Assembly (NCBI GenBank): GCA_021795275.1 | Contig: JAJYPO010000131.1 | Location: forward strand, 1-6,302 | DNA length: 6,302 nucleotides | From: Nitrospirota bacterium | GTDB lineage: Bacteria > Nitrospirota_A > Leptospirillia > Leptospirillales > Leptospirillaceae | Reading direction: 5' to 3' | In this document: positions 1 through 5,298 of the stretch, in pieces | Layout: each line of letters starts with the position of its first letter | Numbering within the stretch: position 1 is the first letter of the stretch | The notes under the pieces: generated by a model | Told to the model about the DNA's origin: nothing | Databases searched by the model: none | The model's input: the letters and a program-made list of their open reading frames with translations, nothing else | Program-made: the position numbers and the translations under genes

Positions 1-645
1 GAGGAGCTTGTAGGCGAGAACACCTTCTGAAATTTCGGGGAAGTGCGTCTCCAGGGTAAGCCCCCTTCCGGCGCCCGTGATCCCTGACTTTCCGTCGACA
101 AAAATCATGTCCCTTTTGATCCGTCCGCGATGGAGAAAGGGAAGAATTCCCAGGAGTGCTCCTGTGGGAAAGCACCCCGGGCAGGAGACGAGACTGCCTT
201 TGCCTAGGGAGTTTCCTGCCCATTCGGGAAGAGCATAGACCGCCCGGGAGAGACCTTCCGGAAACATGTGGTCAATTCCATAGACCTTCCGGTAGAGGGC
301 CGGATCCCGAAGACGATAGTCCGGCCCCAGATCGATGACAACCGTCCCCTGTTCAAGGTATCGAGGAACAAGCCTGAAACTCTGCCCGGCAGGGAGGGCG
401 AAGAACACGATATCCACATCGGTCCAGAGGGGAGATTCCGAGGCCTTTTCCAGAATGGCGGAAGAATTTAGATGGGGATAAAGATCCCCGACAGAAACTC
501 CAGCCCTGGACTCCCCCGCCAGGCGGACGACCTCCGTTGCCGGGTGCGATGCCAGGAGACGGACAAGTTCTGCTCCGGCATACCCCGAGGCGCCGACAAT
601 TCCGGCGCGAATCTTTGTCCCTTGCTGGGCCATTTCTTTCGTCAT
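1..645 (-). CDS. argC: N-acetyl-gamma-glutamyl-phosphate reductase, N-terminal part (partial at window edge)
   Basis: ArgC reduces N-acetylglutamyl phosphate to the semialdehyde with NADPH in cytoplasmic arginine biosynthesis. The reading frame is open from an ATG at 645 to base 1 (215 codons); the family is usually about 340-350 residues, so roughly 60% is present and the 3' end lies outside. Visible marks are the NADP-binding loop GASGYAGAELVRLL (residues 18-31), a DLGPDYRLRDP segment (about 105-115, family DLSADFRLRD), the active-site motif CPGCFPT (155-161) with the catalytic Cys at 158, and DGKSGITGAGRG (184-195, family DAKSGVSGAGR). The ATG at 645 is chosen because GGAGAG precedes it closely; an in-frame ATG at 633 has only a weak AAAGAA. 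The residue before PGC is Cys where most homologues carry Asn, so two cysteines sit three residues apart. It follows rpsI after a terminator and has no obvious promoter of its own. Confidence 0.95.
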   Translation of the reverse strand, partial: MTKEMAQQGTKIRAGIVGASGYAGAELVRLLASHPATEVVRLAGESRAGVSVGDLYPHLNSSAILEKASESPLWTDVDIVFFALPAGQSFRLVPRYLEQGTVVIDLGPDYRLRDPALYRKVYGIDHMFPEGLSRAVYALPEWAGNSLGKGSLVSCPGCFPTGALLGILPFLHRGRIKRDMIFVDGKSGITGAGRGLTLETHFPEISEGVLAYKLL

Positions 646-665
646 TTCTCTCCAATTTCAGCACG

Positions 666-693
666 AAAAAAGGGGAGACCGAGGTCTCCCCTT
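666..693 (-). terminator. Rho-independent terminator after rpsI
   Basis: Read on the minus strand, arms AAGGGGAGACC and GGTCTCCCCTT (plus-strand 683-693 and 670-680) form a perfect, GC-rich stem around a very short loop, running directly into six T residues (671-666, the first two shared with the stem). It lies 23 nt after the rpsI stop and 20 nt before the argC start. There is no T tract on the plus-strand side, so it acts in the minus direction only. It should end the ribosomal protein transcript and limit read-through into argC. Confidence 0.9.
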
Positions 694-716
694 CATATCG
701 GGACACACTCCAGAGA

Positions 717-1124
717 TTAGCGCTTGGAAAACTGGAAACGCTTTCTGGCCCCCTTTTGGCCGAATTTTTTCCTTTCCTTGACCCTGGCGTCCCGGGTCAG
801 GAAGCCTTCCTTTTTCAGGGACTCCCGGAATTCCGGATTTATTTCGAGCAGAGCCCGGGAAATTCCATGCCGGATGGCTTCGGCCTGTCCGGTCAACCCG
901 CCTCCGGTGACCTTGGCGAAGACATCGAGTTTCCCGACCATATTCGTAAGCTCGATGGGAGCCTTCACCTGGGTGGTCCACAGGGTCCTCGGGAAGTATT
1001 CCTCGAGGGGCCTGTCATTGACCTGGATCAGACCTGTACCGCTCTGGACCCGCACACGGGCGATGGCAGTCTTGCGCTTTCCGGTCGCAGAACCCCGTCC
1101 ATCCTCATTCGGTTCTCTCTCCAT
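717..1124 (-). CDS. rpsI: 30S ribosomal protein S9 (uS9)
   Basis: S9 belongs to the head of the small ribosomal subunit, and its C-terminal tail reaches the P-site tRNA. The 135-residue product is normal for the family. It has the N-terminal [12 protein letters not shown] motif, the central [20 protein letters not shown] segment and the very basic C-terminus [16 protein letters not shown], which ends in the conserved SKR. I start it at ATG 1124-1122, not at the TTG 3 nt upstream: AGGAGG at 1136-1131 sits 6 nt before the ATG but only 3 nt before the TTG. The ATG shares one base with the rplM stop (TGATG), so translation is coupled to L13, the common bacterial arrangement. A terminator follows the gene. 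The short acidic N-terminal extension before ATGKRKT (about 13 residues) is mildly long. Confidence 0.98.
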   Translation of the reverse strand: MEREPNEDGRGSATGKRKTAIARVRVQSGTGLIQVNDRPLEEYFPRTLWTTQVKAPIELTNMVGKLDVFAKVTGGGLTGQAEAIRHGISRALLEINPEFRESLKKEGFLTRDARVKERKKFGQKGARKRFQFSKR

Positions 1125-1570
1125 CAACGACCTCCTAATGCGTAGACTTCGGGATTCTGGGCCTGATGTGGGTGCGATTCCTCAGCATAGACCTTGAGGC
1201 GGCTCATGAACTGGTTGGAGAGCTTGTTTTTGGGAAGCATTCCCTTCACGGCGTGAATGACCAGATGCTCAGGATTCCGGGAGCGGACTTCCTTTGCGGT
1301 CGCAGACTTGAAACCTCCGGGATAGCCGCTGTGCCGGTAATACATTTTCTGGCTCCACTTTTTTCCTGTGAAGGCCACCTTGGCCGCATTGATCACGATG
1401 ACAAAATCCCCTGCATCCTGATGCGGAGTAAAGAAAACCTTGTTCTTGCCCCGCAGAAGAAGCGCGACGGCCGTGGAGAGCCTCCCGACGGTCTGACCGT
1501 CGGCATCCACGACATACCACTTTTTCTGGGAGAGTTCTTCAGCGGTTGCGATTCGTGTCACTTTTTCCAT
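1124..1570 (-). CDS. rplM: 50S ribosomal protein L13 (uL13)
   Basis: L13 is an early-assembling 23S rRNA-binding protein of the large subunit. The product is 148 residues, slightly longer than the roughly 142 of E. coli. Visible family marks are [18 protein letters not shown] near the N-terminus, [24 protein letters not shown] (about 39-62), [12 protein letters not shown], the [22 protein letters not shown] region and the terminal [11 protein letters not shown]. The ATG at 1570 is preceded by AAGGAG with an 11-nt spacer, rather long but the only good site. The last codons contain the AGGAGG that serves rpsI, and the TGA overlaps the rpsI ATG by one base. Only 33 nt separate it from the upstream radical SAM stop, with no convincing promoter between, so it may be transcribed from upstream or from a promoter hidden inside that gene. 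Confidence 0.98.
   Translation of the reverse strand: MEKVTRIATAEELSQKKWYVVDADGQTVGRLSTAVALLLRGKNKVFFTPHQDAGDFVIVINAAKVAFTGKKWSQKMYYRHSGYPGGFKSATAKEVRSRNPEHLVIHAVKGMLPKNKLSNQFMSRLKVYAEESHPHQAQNPEVYALGGR
1131..1136 (-). promoter_or_regulatory. Shine-Dalgarno site of rpsI inside the end of rplM
   Basis: AGGAGG on the minus strand, encoded by the final Leu-Gly-Gly codons of rplM, lies 6 nt before the rpsI ATG at 1124. It decides the rpsI start over the neighbouring TTG and lets ribosomes ending rplM reinitiate on rpsI. Confidence 0.9.
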
Positions 1571-1603
1571 TGCCTGAAAATCTCCTTCAGATTCGGGTCG
1601 GCC

Positions 1604-3481
1604 TCAGGAGGTCATCTGGACCATAACCGGCTTGATCTCCTCCGCCATCGACGGGGAAGTCCTGATTCCGGCGATCGTCTCCTTGTAGGCTCGATGAACC
1701 CTGTCCAGATCCTGTGTAAAAAATGCTCCCAATTGGGCCAGCGAGGAGTAAAGGGAGCCATCCTGCTTGTCGAGGAACAGGGAGACGGCTGTCGGAGCCG
1801 ATTGCTTGTGCTGGGCCAGCCACTGCTTCAGACTCTCGATTTTCTGGAAAAACTCTTCCTCTCCCTGACGCGCCCGCTCCATCACCGGCAACACGATACA
1901 GTCCACCTTCCCGCGAATCCTGGAAAGGGCCGTCGGATCATCCCCATCGGCCAAAGATTCGGAAAAGGGAACCACTGAACTGCCAAGTCTTGCGAAAAAG
2001 GCGACAAGACCTGAACCCAGCTCCGAGTCAAGAATGAATCTCGGAACGCCCACACGGTTCGTGCGTGGATTTCTGGAGGAGGATTCGATCCCCTCCTCCG
2101 CTTTTTCAAAGACCGTCGACCGGAGTCCCTCAAGGAATCCCTGATTCTCCCGGCGCCAGTTCTTCAAAAGATGTTTCGCCCCAAACTGGATCAATGTCGA
2201 ATAGTAGTCCCGCCTCATGGCGCTTCGGGATATATTTTTCCAGGAATAGAAATCTTCCATCGCCCCGATCGCAGCCTCGTTCAATTCGTAGGCGGTCATA
2301 TTCTTCGGACGGTAGACGGCATGATGTCCGTCATAAAGGCTCCAGTCCTTGTAAAGAAGCTCCCGGTTTCCCGTGGCATAAAAATGGTCGAAATCGGGAG
2401 AGCCTGGCAGCGGAGTGAGGATCATCAGCTGAATGGACTGAAGCTGCCACTCCTGGGCGAGGCGGGCCGTTTCGTAGATCGTATTTTTGTCGTCGGTGTC
2501 GGCGCCGACCACGAACATACCGTGAATCCTGATGCCGGCCTTGTTGAAGGCCTCGACGGACCGGACAATTTTTTCGTAGGTCTGCCGCTTGTTGAACAGA
2601 TCGAGTGTCTGGGGATTGATCGACTCGAACCCAATAAAGACATTGAAGCAGTTGCTGGCCTTCATGAGCTCGAGCAGTTCGGGATCGAAGGCGGTTTCCG
2701 TCCTGATCTGGGCTCCCCATTCTGGGGTCAGCCCCTCTTCGATCATCCTTTTGAGGAGATCCTTGGTCCTTTTCCTGTTGGCTGTAAAAAGGTCGTCCGC
2801 GAAAAAGACATATTTCGGATTGTTGACCCGGATTTCCTCAATGACCCTCTCGATGGAATGCATCCTGAATCCATGGCCGTACATACCCGGAACGGAACAA
2901 AAAGTGCAGGTAAACGGACATCCGCGGGAGGTGGCAATGGAAATCAGGCCCCTCTTCTGGGTGTTCCAACCCTCCACCAGGCCGTAATCGGGGATGGGAT
3001 TCGAGTCAAGGTCCTCCTTGAGTGGCCGGTCCGGATTATGGAGCTTCCGGGAGCCCTTCCAGTAGGAGAGACCAAGGATCTTCTCCATATCGCCACGGCC
3101 TTCCATGGCATCGATCAGCTCGAAAAGTGTTTCCTCGCCCTCTCCCCGCACGACATAATCCGCGTAATCGAGAGCCTCGTCCGGAAGAAATGTGACATGC
3201 GTGCCCCCGATAACGACGGGAATCCCCGCCTTGCGGACAGTCTCTGCCAGACGGTAAGACTGGGGAGCCGTGGAAGTGAGCGTTGAAATCCCTACAATGT
3301 CTGCAGAAAGCACTTCCTTCATGTCAACGGGCGCCACATCCTCGATGTAGACCCTGACATCCCACCCCCGGTCTCTCAGCATGGTTCCAAGCAGAATGAC
3401 GCCAAGTCTGGGAATGGTGAATGAACTATAGACATGGAGATGAGTTGACTTTGGCTCGACAAGCACAAATTTCTTTGCCAT
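1604..3481 (-). CDS. Cobalamin-binding-domain radical SAM protein with extra C-terminal domain
   Basis: A 625-residue member of the large B12-binding/radical SAM class (the BchE- and HpnP/HpnR-like group), which cleaves S-adenosylmethionine to a 5'-deoxyadenosyl radical and often methylates unactivated carbons or rearranges rings. Residues 1-140 form a Rossmann-type cobalamin-binding domain (IVGISTLTSTAPQSY, IPVVIGGTHVTFLPDEAL, YVVRGEGEETL). It lacks the DxHxxG cobalt-ligand motif, as is usual in this class. The radical SAM core starts near 178, with CX3CX2C cysteines at 188, 192 and 195 (SRGCPFTCTFCS), then FFADD (226-230), a GFESINP element (284-290) and HGMFVVGADTD (320-330). Residues 385-460 are helical and basic. 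About 475-625 is an additional alpha/beta-looking domain I cannot assign. The ATG at 3481 has AAGGGGG 7 nt upstream. The ferredoxin gene just upstream is a plausible electron donor. The substrate is unknown; hopanoid methylation cannot be claimed from sequence. Confidence 0.9.
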   Translation of the reverse strand: MAKKFVLVEPKSTHLHVYSSFTIPRLGVILLGTMLRDRGWDVRVYIEDVAPVDMKEVLSADIVGISTLTSTAPQSYRLAETVRKAGIPVVIGGTHVTFLPDEALDYADYVVRGEGEETLFELIDAMEGRGDMEKILGLSYWKGSRKLHNPDRPLKEDLDSNPIPDYGLVEGWNTQKRGLISIATSRGCPFTCTFCSVPGMYGHGFRMHSIERVIEEIRVNNPKYVFFADDLFTANRKRTKDLLKRMIEEGLTPEWGAQIRTETAFDPELLELMKASNCFNVFIGFESINPQTLDLFNKRQTYEKIVRSVEAFNKAGIRIHGMFVVGADTDDKNTIYETARLAQEWQLQSIQLMILTPLPGSPDFDHFYATGNRELLYKDWSLYDGHHAVYRPKNMTAYELNEAAIGAMEDFYSWKNISRSAMRRDYYSTLIQFGAKHLLKNWRRENQGFLEGLRSTVFEKAEEGIESSSRNPRTNRVGVPRFILDSELGSGLVAFFARLGSSVVPFSESLADGDDPTALSRIRGKVDCIVLPVMERARQGEEEFFQKIESLKQWLAQHKQSAPTAVSLFLDKQDGSLYSSLAQLGAFFTQDLDRVHRAYKETIAGIRTSPSMAEEIKPVMVQMTS

Positions 3482-3487
3482 TACACT

Positions 3488-3535
3488 GCCCCCTTCAGGG
3501 GGCCTCCCTGCCAGAATGCGCAGGGAGGGGCCCCG
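3488..3535 (-). promoter_or_regulatory. Two mutually exclusive hairpins covering the radical SAM ribosome binding site
   Basis: This spacer between the ferredoxin stop (3536) and the radical SAM ATG (3481) can fold in two ways in the mRNA. Hairpin A joins GGGG-cc-CCTCCCTGC (3534-3520) to GCAGGGAGG-CCCC (3511-3499): 13 pairs, a 2-nt bulge and an 8-nt loop. Hairpin B joins GCCCCC (3503-3498) to GGGGGC (3493-3488) around a TGAA loop and buries the AAGGGGG Shine-Dalgarno (3495-3489). Both need the same CCCC at 3502-3499. Neither is followed by a T tract, so this is not a classical terminator. The pairing is visible; a regulatory role is inference. Confidence 0.55.
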
Positions 3536-3790
3536 TTATCCGTTCGGATGAATCCGATCTTTCTTCGCAAGAAGCTGTTCTTTTGTTTCGACATAATTCG
3601 GATCCGGTATGCAGCATTCATCGATGGGGCAGACTGCGGCACACTGGGGCTCATCGTGGAACCCTATGCATTCCGTGCAGAGATCCGGATCGATCACGTA
3701 GATAGGATCCCCTTCGCTGATAGCGTCATTCGGACACTCCGGAAGGCAGGCTCCGCAGGAGATACAATTATCGGCAATCAAAATAGACAT
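3536..3790 (-). CDS. YfhL/Alvin-type 2[4Fe-4S] ferredoxin
   Basis: A small (84-residue) cytoplasmic electron carrier with two [4Fe-4S] clusters. The first cluster motif is CISCGACLPECP (CX2CX2CX3CP, residues 9-20). The second is CTECIGFHDEPQCAAVCP, in which an 8-residue insertion separates the second and third cysteines; this CX2CX8CX3CP pattern and the following DPNYVETKEQL segment are the signature of the Allochromatium vinosum/E. coli YfhL group, whose clusters have very low potential. The start is ATG 3790: AAGGAGG lies 5 nt upstream, and the first cluster then begins near the N-terminus as in homologues. An ATG at 3823 would add 11 residues without family support. One additional CC pair (CIDECC-like, ECCIPDP) follows the second cluster. 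The radical SAM gene 54 nt downstream needs reductant, so the pair may work together. Confidence 0.94.
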   Translation of the reverse strand: MSILIADNCISCGACLPECPNDAISEGDPIYVIDPDLCTECIGFHDEPQCAAVCPIDECCIPDPNYVETKEQLLAKKDRIHPNG

Positions 3791-3891
3791 CCAGGCCTCC
3801 TTGACCATTTCCTTAGCTTGCAATCAAACGCCTCAGGCCAGCGCCTGGGCACTCTCCATTATCCGGGTCCACAGAAAACCGGACATCTTCC

Positions 3892-3921
3892 AAAAAGGCC
3901 CTCTTACATGGAAAAGAGGCC
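3892..3921 (-). terminator. Hairpin with T5 tract: terminator of the rng-folB block or leader attenuator
   Basis: On the minus strand GGCCTCTT (3921-3914) pairs with AAGAGG-g-CC (3905-3897) as eight base pairs with one bulged G and an 8-nt loop, and runs straight into TTTTT (3896-3892). This is a good intrinsic terminator for transcripts coming from the membrane protein gene, 107 nt after its stop. It also lies about 21 nt downstream of the TTGATT/TAGAAT promoter, so a transcript starting there would meet it in the ferredoxin leader, which would make it an attenuator. A possible alternative -10, GATAAT at 3863-3858, lies beyond the hairpin but has no good -35. Confidence 0.65.
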
Positions 3922-3941
3922 GAGGTTACTACAAGATCCTT

Positions 3942-3971
3942 ATTCTATCGGCAAGCCATCCCACAAATCAA
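3942..3971 (-). promoter_or_regulatory. Predicted sigma70-type promoter for the ferredoxin/radical SAM operon
   Basis: TTGATT (3971-3966) and TAGAAT (3947-3942) match TTGACA and TATAAT at 4/6 and 5/6 positions with an 18-nt spacer. This is the best promoter-like pair I found in the 237-nt gap upstream of the ferredoxin. Transcription would begin near 3935, giving a leader of about 145 nt that contains the T5 hairpin. The -35 element is embedded in a perfect palindrome. It rests on consensus matching only. Confidence 0.5.
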
Positions 3972-3980
3972 CTGATTTGT
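3963..3980. repeat. Perfect 8-2-8 palindrome, candidate operator
   Basis: ACAAATCA-AC-TGATTTGT is a perfect inverted repeat with a 2-bp spacer, AT-rich in GC-rich surroundings, and it overlaps the -35 hexamer of the predicted ferredoxin promoter. Size and symmetry suit a dimeric repressor site. It does not match FNR (TTGAT-N4-ATCAA), because the half-sites are in the opposite order. The spacer is too short for a good RNA hairpin without losing a pair, and no T tract follows, so it is not a terminator. Confidence 0.55.
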
Positions 3981-4027
3981 TCAGAATTTCACAGCGGCCA
4001 CATTTTAGGTGCGGCCCCCTTCCGACA

Positions 4028-4867
4028 TCATATCAGAATCCCAAGATTCAGGAAGAGGAACCGGGAAAAGGCCTCTCCGAAGAGGATCATGAGAAGCGCC
4101 ACATAAAGCAGTCCCGTGGCGGCCTGGGTCGAATGCATCCGGACGGTGCGGTACGCCAGTATGGAGATCACCAGTCCCCCGATCACCCCGACGAGAAGTC
4201 TTCCCCAGAGGTAGAGCCCCTGGAAAGACTCCAGGAGAAGCCCTTCGGCAAAACCAGGCCGTCCCTGCCAGTCCATCCACGTCAGGACTCCCGAAAGGAT
4301 GGCCGTCAGGGCGGTGCATCCAAGAAGGGCCCGGGCAAGAAAGGCCAGCGGTTCGATGGGAAGGGTGGGGTTGGTCAGATAGAAGTGCCCCCAGTTCATG
4401 GCAAGAAGAACGGCTCCCAGGAGAAACGAAGAGACAAACATGGTCACGAGAAGGATCAATCCCGAGACGGACAGGCTGAGGGAAGCATTCAGGATCAGGG
4501 TGGCCGTACCCGTGGCCCCCAGAAGCAGGAGGGCAGAAATATTGAGGACCGGTCGTGTGATGGGACGGATCCGGTTCCAGGAGACAAAATTGACCAGGGA
4601 GTTGTATCCCACCAGCCCTGCCGTTCCCGACATCATGAGGTAGACCGTCAGCTGGTCCAGACGGCCGGGATGAAAGGCAGGAATTCTCATTCCGGACGGA
4701 CCGAGGGCAAACAGGGCGCCTCCTGAAAAAAGGAGGAAAAGAAGGCCGTGCAACCGGTAAAAGGATCGGTTGACCGAAGGATACCGGTACAGGAAGGTCA
4801 TGAGAAAGCATCCTCCGGCCGTCGCCTGCAAAAGAAGAAGTCCAAAGACATTGGGATGAAAGATCAT
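4028..4867 (-). CDS. Polytopic inner-membrane protein of unknown function
   Basis: A 279-residue, very hydrophobic protein with about eight predicted membrane helices, by eye near residues 8-26, 40-56, 73-95, 108-127, 136-158, 175-196, 219-239 and 249-276. Loops are short, with basic patches such as RYPSVNRSFYR (28-38) and RIRPITRP (99-106). A distinctive stretch, MNWGHFYLTNPTLPIEPL (157-174), carries a His at the end of helix five, and the C-terminus reads FGEAFSRFLFLN. The last helix loosely recalls the end of DmsC/NrfD-type quinol-interacting subunits, but I would not assign it to that family. The start ATG 4867-4865 overlaps the folB stop as ATGA, so it is probably translated by coupling. 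Codon choice fits the neighbours. I do not recognise a named family, so no function is given. Confidence 0.8.
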   Translation of the reverse strand: MIFHPNVFGLLLLQATAGGCFLMTFLYRYPSVNRSFYRLHGLLFLLFSGGALFALGPSGMRIPAFHPGRLDQLTVYLMMSGTAGLVGYNSLVNFVSWNRIRPITRPVLNISALLLLGATGTATLILNASLSLSVSGLILLVTMFVSSFLLGAVLLAMNWGHFYLTNPTLPIEPLAFLARALLGCTALTAILSGVLTWMDWQGRPGFAEGLLLESFQGLYLWGRLLVGVIGGLVISILAYRTVRMHSTQAATGLLYVALLMILFGEAFSRFLFLNLGILI

Positions 4868-5295
4868 TCTGGTCCTTCCTGTATTTTTTCGTTTCTTTTC
4901 TCCTGGCGCTTCGGGGATTTCCGGTCTTCCCAGCGGGGGCGGGTTTCCCGGACCCTAAGCCCCACCCTCCCGAGGGGGAGGGGAAGAGGGGGCGGATCCT
5001 TCCAGAGGGAGAGGGTCATCCCGGCCACTCCCGGAAAGATCCCCATGACATGGTCGACAATGGCCTCACCCAGTCGTTCGAGCAGAAAAAACTCCGATGC
5101 CTCTCCTTTGGCGACGATTTCCCGAAGAAGGCGGTCATAGTCCACTGTCTTGTGAATGGCGTCATTGCCCCAGGGAATCTCTGAAAGTTCGATCTCTCCC
5201 GACAGAAGAAGGCGCTGGGGACGGGACCGTTCCTCCTGTCCCGTCCCGATTCTCACATGAATTGAAAGTTGTTCAAAAAAAAGAGTCTTGGACAT
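4864..5295 (-). CDS. folB: Dihydroneopterin aldolase
   Basis: FolB converts 7,8-dihydroneopterin to 6-hydroxymethyl-dihydropterin and glycolaldehyde in cytoplasmic folate synthesis. The 143-residue frame shows the family layout: LSIHVRIGTGQEERSRPQRLLL (10-31) with the substrate Glu, TVDYDRLLREIV (about 50-61) with the conserved Tyr, a SEFFLLERLGEAIVDHV helix with the second Glu, and the LSLWKDPPPLP strand bearing the catalytic Lys. The domain ends near RVGLRVRE (family YVGVEI.R). The remaining 25 or so residues form a highly charged Arg/Lys/Glu tail, making the protein longer than the usual 118-125. It starts 3 nt after the lipoprotein stop; no strong Shine-Dalgarno is close to the ATG (GGGGAG is 13 nt away), which suggests translational coupling. 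Its TGA overlaps the membrane protein ATG. Confidence 0.92.
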   Translation of the reverse strand: MSKTLFFEQLSIHVRIGTGQEERSRPQRLLLSGEIELSEIPWGNDAIHKTVDYDRLLREIVAKGEASEFFLLERLGEAIVDHVMGIFPGVAGMTLSLWKDPPPLPLPLGRVGLRVRETRPRWEDRKSPKRQEKRNEKIQEGPE

Positions 5296-5298
5296 CGT

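Noticed and set aside
1166..1978. 270-residue plus-strand reading frame
   Set aside because: Antisense to rplM and the end of the radical SAM gene, both well supported.
2171..3286. 371-residue plus-strand reading frame
   Set aside because: Antisense to the radical SAM gene, which has clear family motifs in the opposite frame. No recognisable domain and no ribosome binding site.
1604..3481. Naming the radical SAM protein as HpnP/HpnR hopanoid methylase or BchE
   Set aside because: The domain layout is shared by many B12-radical SAM enzymes, no hopanoid or bacteriochlorophyll genes are present, and the C-terminus differs.
3963..3980. FNR/CRP-type binding site
   Set aside because: Half-sites read ATCA...TGAT towards the centre, the reverse of TTGAT-N4-ATCAA.
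3994..4016. Terminator right after the membrane protein gene
   Set aside because: GGCC-containing repeats there pair only weakly and no T tract follows. The T5 hairpin at 3892-3921 is a better terminator.
3548..4726. 392-residue plus-strand reading frame
   Set aside because: It runs antisense through the ferredoxin, the regulatory gap and the membrane protein. Its product is a low-complexity string of Lys, Arg, Gly, Asp and Gln, as expected from the complement of a hydrophobic gene.
4005..4811. 268-residue minus-strand frame overlapping the membrane protein
   Set aside because: Pro/Arg/Ser-rich out-of-frame shadow. The 4028-4867 frame has regular membrane helices and couples to folB by ATGA.
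4961..5000. REP-like palindromic element inserted in folB
   Set aside because: The CCCTCCC/GGGAGGG palindrome looked like an inserted repeat, but it encodes PPPLPLPLGRVGLRVRE, which aligns in place with the normal end of the FolB domain. There is no second copy in the window.
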